From Castellaniella sp044508625 (GTDB lineage: Bacteria; Pseudomonadota; Gammaproteobacteria; Burkholderiales; Burkholderiaceae_B), in the NCBI GenBank assembly GCA_044508625.1, contig JBIQHJ010000003.1, positions 62,001 through 126,000 of the forward strand: 64,000 nucleotides of DNA, written 5' to 3'. The notes under the pieces were generated by a model. The model saw only the letters and a list, made by a program, of their open reading frames with translations. It did no database searches and was not told the origin of the DNA. The position numbers were made by a program, and so were the translations under genes. Shown here one piece after another: positions 61,360-64,000 of this stretch. Position 1 is the first letter of the stretch, and the number at the start of each line of letters is the position of its first letter.

Positions 61360-61385
61360 GGGGCCTCCTGTGTCGGTGTGTGCGC

Positions 61386-62255
61386 TCAGCGCAGGGGTTG
61401 CAGGGCGATGTCCAGTTCGCGCAGGTCGGCGTCGGACAGGGGCTGGACGGGCGGGCGGCAGGCGCCGACCTTGTTCACCAGGATGTTGGTGGCCGCTTTC
61501 ACCGCCGGGTTGTAGGGGTGGTTCCAGAAGAACAGGTTGGCGGGCAGCATGCGCTTCCACAGCTCGGCGGCCTTGCTGGCCTGGCCGGCCTGGACCAGGT
61601 CGTAGAGCTCGACGGCCTGGCGCGGCATCGCGTTGACCGCGCCCCAGAAGCAGCCCTGGGCGCCGGCCACGAGGGCGTGGAAGGCGAAGGGGTCGGCGCC
61701 GTTGAACACCGGCAGGCCCTCGACCAGCAGCTCTTGCAGGCGCACGAAGCTGCCGCTGGTGTCCTTGAGGTACTGGATGTTGTCGATCTGTCGCAGCCGC
61801 TTGAAGAAATCCGGCGTGATGTCGAATCCCGAGTGCACGGGAATGTTGTAGGCCATGATCGGGGTCTTGACGGCCTGGGCGATCTTTTCGTAGTGGCTGT
61901 AGACGCCGTCGGGGGTCGGGCCCTCGAAGTAGGGCGGCAGCACCAGCAGGGCGTCGGCGCCCAGCCCTTCGGCGTGGAGCGAGGCCTCGATGGCGTCCTC
62001 GGTGCGGATGGCCGAGGTCTGCACGATCAGCTTGGCGCGGCCGCCGATGTGGCGCGCGGCCTCCTCGGCGATCCGGCGCTTTTCCTCGGTGGACAGGAAC
62101 GGGAACTCGCCCGTGCCGCCGCATACCGCGATGATGTGGACGCCGGCCTCGACCAGGGTATCGAGATGGGTCCGCAGGCGATCGTAATCGACCTTGGATC
62201 CATCATCGCTCATGGGTGTGCAGGCGGCGGCGCAAATGCCTTTCAGTTGACTCAT
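61386..62255 (-). CDS. DapA/NanA family lyase
   Basis: 289 aa. LVLPPYFEG supplies the active-site Tyr and IQYLKDTSG the Schiff-base Lys. Possible activities include 2-keto-3-deoxy acid dehydratase/aldolase, hydroxyproline-type deaminase or N-acetylneuraminate lyase. Adjacent to an ALDH gene in the same operon, as in sugar-acid or hydroxyproline routes leading to 2-oxoglutarate semialdehyde; this is inference. Confidence 0.9.
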   Translation of the reverse strand: MSQLKGICAAACTPMSDDGSKVDYDRLRTHLDTLVEAGVHIIAVCGGTGEFPFLSTEEKRRIAEEAARHIGGRAKLIVQTSAIRTEDAIEASLHAEGLGADALLVLPPYFEGPTPDGVYSHYEKIAQAVKTPIMAYNIPVHSGFDITPDFFKRLRQIDNIQYLKDTSGSFVRLQELLVEGLPVFNGADPFAFHALVAGAQGCFWGAVNAMPRQAVELYDLVQAGQASKAAELWKRMLPANLFFWNHPYNPAVKAATNILVNKVGACRPPVQPLSDADLRELDIALQPLR

Positions 62256-62468
62256 TGTTGTCTCGCTAGTTATGGCAAGGGGCGGTGGGAAGCGGCCGGG
62301 GCGCATGCGGAACGGGAAAACCCCTAGCCGAAAAATTATTGGATACAGGATCCAATGACTTTATACTACTGAAAATCGCTTGTGCGGTCAACGAAGTCCG
62401 CATGTGTCATTTCCGGCGAATCCGGGCTGGCGCAGCCGCCCACCGCCATCCGTCAGAGGCAGTAGCTC
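62256..62468. promoter_or_regulatory. Divergent gap with palindromic operator-like site
   Basis: ATTGGATACAGGATCCAAT (62338-62356) has perfect 7-base arms with a 5-base centre. On the minus strand it lies after TTGACC, a 17-base spacer and TAGTAT. Its core GGATACAGGATCC resembles GGATACTGTATCC at 44943. No regulator gene is seen in the nearby part of the window, so the protein is probably encoded elsewhere or beyond the end. Confidence 0.6.
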
Positions 62469-63059
62469 ATGCTCGATGAACACCACCCCGCCCAGCCGAT
62501 GAGATGCGCGGCCAGGCCCGCGCCCAACCGCATCAAGGCCGTCATGGCATGCGTGGACAAGATGAATCTCGCCTTGCGCTGGACCGTCGGATCGATGCTG
62601 TTCACGATGGTCGTGATCGTCTTCCTGCAGATCGTGGCCCGCTTCGCATTGCCGCGGCTGGGCATCGTCATCTCGGTGCCATGGACCGAGGAACTGGCCC
62701 GCTACCTGATGATCTGGTGCATATTCCTGGGCGCGGCCGCGGCCACCCGCTCGGGCGACCTGATCGCCATGGACACCCTGACGACCGCGCTGTCCTCGGA
62801 AAACGGCTGGAAGGTCAAGCTGTTCGCCTACCTGGTGACGATCGGCTTCTTCCTGTTCCTGATCGTCATCGGCGTGCACTGGATGGGCTTCGGCTTCATG
62901 GAGACCTCCACCGTCATGGGGATCCCCATGAGCGTCGTCTACCTGGCCATGCCCGTGGGCGGGGTGCTGGCCGTGATCAACATCGCGGTGCGGGCAATCG
63001 AGGGCCACTACGGCATGCGCCGGGCCCGGCGCGCCATCGTCGATACGGCCGTGCAATGA
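62469..63059 (+). CDS. TRAP transporter small permease (DctQ family)
   Basis: 196 aa. Four membrane segments; ISVPWTEELARYLMIWCIFLGAAAATRSGDLIAMDTL is the DctQ signature region (shown piecewise: PWTEELARYLMIWCIFLG and ATRSGDLIAMD). A start at 62544 (MACVDKMN) is an alternative. The DctM gene follows; no DctP is in the window. Confidence 0.9.
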   Translation: MLDEHHPAQPMRCAARPAPNRIKAVMACVDKMNLALRWTVGSMLFTMVVIVFLQIVARFALPRLGIVISVPWTEELARYLMIWCIFLGAAAATRSGDLIAMDTLTTALSSENGWKVKLFAYLVTIGFFLFLIVIGVHWMGFGFMETSTVMGIPMSVVYLAMPVGGVLAVINIAVRAIEGHYGMRRARRAIVDTAVQ

Positions 63060-63103
63060 GCGCCGCCATGCCTGGCTCCAGATTCACATACGGAGGATGA
63101 ACG

Positions 63104-64000
63104 GTGCTGACTTTTTCTTCCATGGCATTCCTGCTGGTCACGGCGGTCCCCATCTTCGCCGTCATGGGCATCAGCTCGCTGGTGCTGCTGCACCAGCAGG
63201 GGATCGACTACATCGCCGTCCCGCAGAACGTCTTCGAGGCGCTGGATTCCTTCGCGCTGCTCGCCGTACCGTTCTACGTGCTGGCCGGCAATCTGATGAA
63301 GGCGGGCGGCATCTCACGCCGGCTCATCGCACTGGCCACGGTTCTCGTGGGCTGGCTGCGCGGCGGCATGGGCGCCGCGTCGGTGCTGACGTGCATGTTC
63401 TTTTCGACGATGTCGGGATCGTCCTCGGCCACCACGGCCGCGGTGGCCGGCACCATGGTGCCGGCCATGCAGGACAAGGGCTACCCAAAGCCGACGGGTG
63501 CCGCCCTGGTCGCCGTCGGCGGCGAGCTCGGCGCCATCATCCCGCCCTCGCTGCCCATGGTGATCTACGGCCTGGTCGCCAACGTGTCCATCGGCAGCCT
63601 GTTCATCGCCGGCATCCTGCCTGGGCTGTTCGTCGGCCTGTCGCTGGTCGTCACGATCTGCATATACGCTCGGATCAAGGATTTCGACCGGGTGACCCGC
63701 GTGCCCTTCAATATCTGGATCCGCAACCTGCTGCGCGCCACCTGGGATTCCCTGCTGGCGCTCATGATGCCGGTGATCATCCTGGGCGGCATCTACTCGG
63801 GCATCTTCACCGCCACCGAGGCATCGGTCGTCGCCGTGGTCTATGGCTTCGTGGTCGGCGTGCTGATCTACAAAGAGGTCCGGATCCGCGAGTTCGTCGA
63901 GATCTTCTGCGAGTCGGCCATCATGACGGGCATGGTCATGCTGATCGTCGGGTTTGCCGCCTTGTTCGGCTATGCCCTGACGATCAACCAGATCCCGCAA
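63104..64000 (+). CDS. TRAP transporter large permease (DctM family), partial at window end
   Basis: 299 codons, no stop before the window end. Start is GTG at 63104 with GGAGG at 63092-63096; the intervening ATG at 63097 is out of frame. It contains the DctM motifs MSGSSSATTAAVAGTMVPAM, GAIIPPSLPMVIYG and GIFTATEASVVAVVYG. It pairs with the DctQ before it; the remaining residues (about 130) and probably dctP lie downstream. Confidence 0.9.
   Translation, partial: MLTFSSMAFLLVTAVPIFAVMGISSLVLLHQQGIDYIAVPQNVFEALDSFALLAVPFYVLAGNLMKAGGISRRLIALATVLVGWLRGGMGAASVLTCMFFSTMSGSSSATTAAVAGTMVPAMQDKGYPKPTGAALVAVGGELGAIIPPSLPMVIYGLVANVSIGSLFIAGILPGLFVGLSLVVTICIYARIKDFDRVTRVPFNIWIRNLLRATWDSLLALMMPVIILGGIYSGIFTATEASVVAVVYGFVVGVLIYKEVRIREFVEIFCESAIMTGMVMLIVGFAALFGYALTINQIPQ

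Noticed and set aside
63097..63110. ATG at 63097 as start of the last DctM gene
   Set aside because: It is out of frame with the DctM reading frame; GTG at 63104 is in frame and has GGAGG upstream.
1..64000. Insertion sequences, prophage genes, tRNA or rRNA genes
   Set aside because: None could be recognised on either strand; all sizeable coding regions have metabolic, transport or regulatory assignments.

Overview
The window looks like a chromosomal segment of a GC-rich betaproteobacterium, most likely Burkholderiales/Alcaligenaceae (Bordetella, Achromobacter or Pusillimonas type). This rests on codon usage, the abundance of TRAP dicarboxylate transporters, CaiB/BaiF CoA-transferases, IclR/GntR/LacI regulators, and a WbpE/WlbC-type sugar aminotransferase. 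The genus is inferred; no rRNA or tRNA gene is present to fix it. About 65 protein genes were recognised, nearly all in dense catabolic operons. No phage, IS, CRISPR or RNA gene was seen.

Layout. (A) 0-9.2 kb: a leftward operon (acyl-CoA dehydrogenase, acyl-CoA synthetase, TRAP P-Q-M, PhyH oxygenase, zinc alcohol dehydrogenase, MaoC hydratase) with an IclR regulator at its far end. (B) 9.4-24.2 kb: an Hsp20 gene, then a convergent catabolic unit. A rightward operon (mandelate-racemase-like enolase, three MmgE/PrpD proteins in tandem, cysteine hydrolase, polysaccharide-deacetylase-type hydrolase, LacI, 2-hydroxyacid dehydrogenase) meets a leftward operon (RraA-like aldolase, amidase, TRAP P-Q-M) tail to tail near 18.76 kb. 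Both outer ends start with the same TTGACA promoter followed at identical spacing by the palindrome ATTGGAAACGTTTCCAAT, so the whole 14 kb reads as one LacI regulon. (C) 24.3-43.7 kb: a cluster with two FCD-type GntR regulators, a branched-chain-type ABC transporter, three SDRs, a KstD-like flavoprotein, a GST, an HMG-CoA-lyase/CoA-transferase pair, an Asp/Glu-racemase-like protein lacking its usual cysteines, a cysteine hydrolase, a cupin, a second TRAP system, a 2OG-Fe(II) oxygenase and a NIPSNAP protein. Both divergent promoter gaps carry repeated TGTATACA sites. (D) 43.7-56.2 kb: an isolated sugar aminotransferase gene, then a second LacI regulon (SDRs, acyl-CoA dehydrogenase, TRAP P-M-Q, CaiB, enoyl-CoA hydratase, DapA-like lyase, MaoC) marked by five variants of ATGAAATCGATTTCAT. 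(E) 56.2-64 kb: small housekeeping-like genes (membrane protein, DUF985 cupin, EcsC, D-serine ammonia-lyase) and a divergent unit of aldehyde dehydrogenase + DapA-like lyase against another TRAP system that runs off the window end.

How the parts work together: each block pairs an uptake system with a dedicated regulator and a short set of enzymes for one organic acid, amide or CoA-linked substrate. The actual substrates cannot be read from sequence. The most unusual block is B: three adjacent MmgE/PrpD paralogs with increasing loss of catalytic residues beside amide/imide-type hydrolases, under a single LacI switch. A second notable feature is the set of four different minisatellites in the gaps of the 55.6-58.4 kb stretch.
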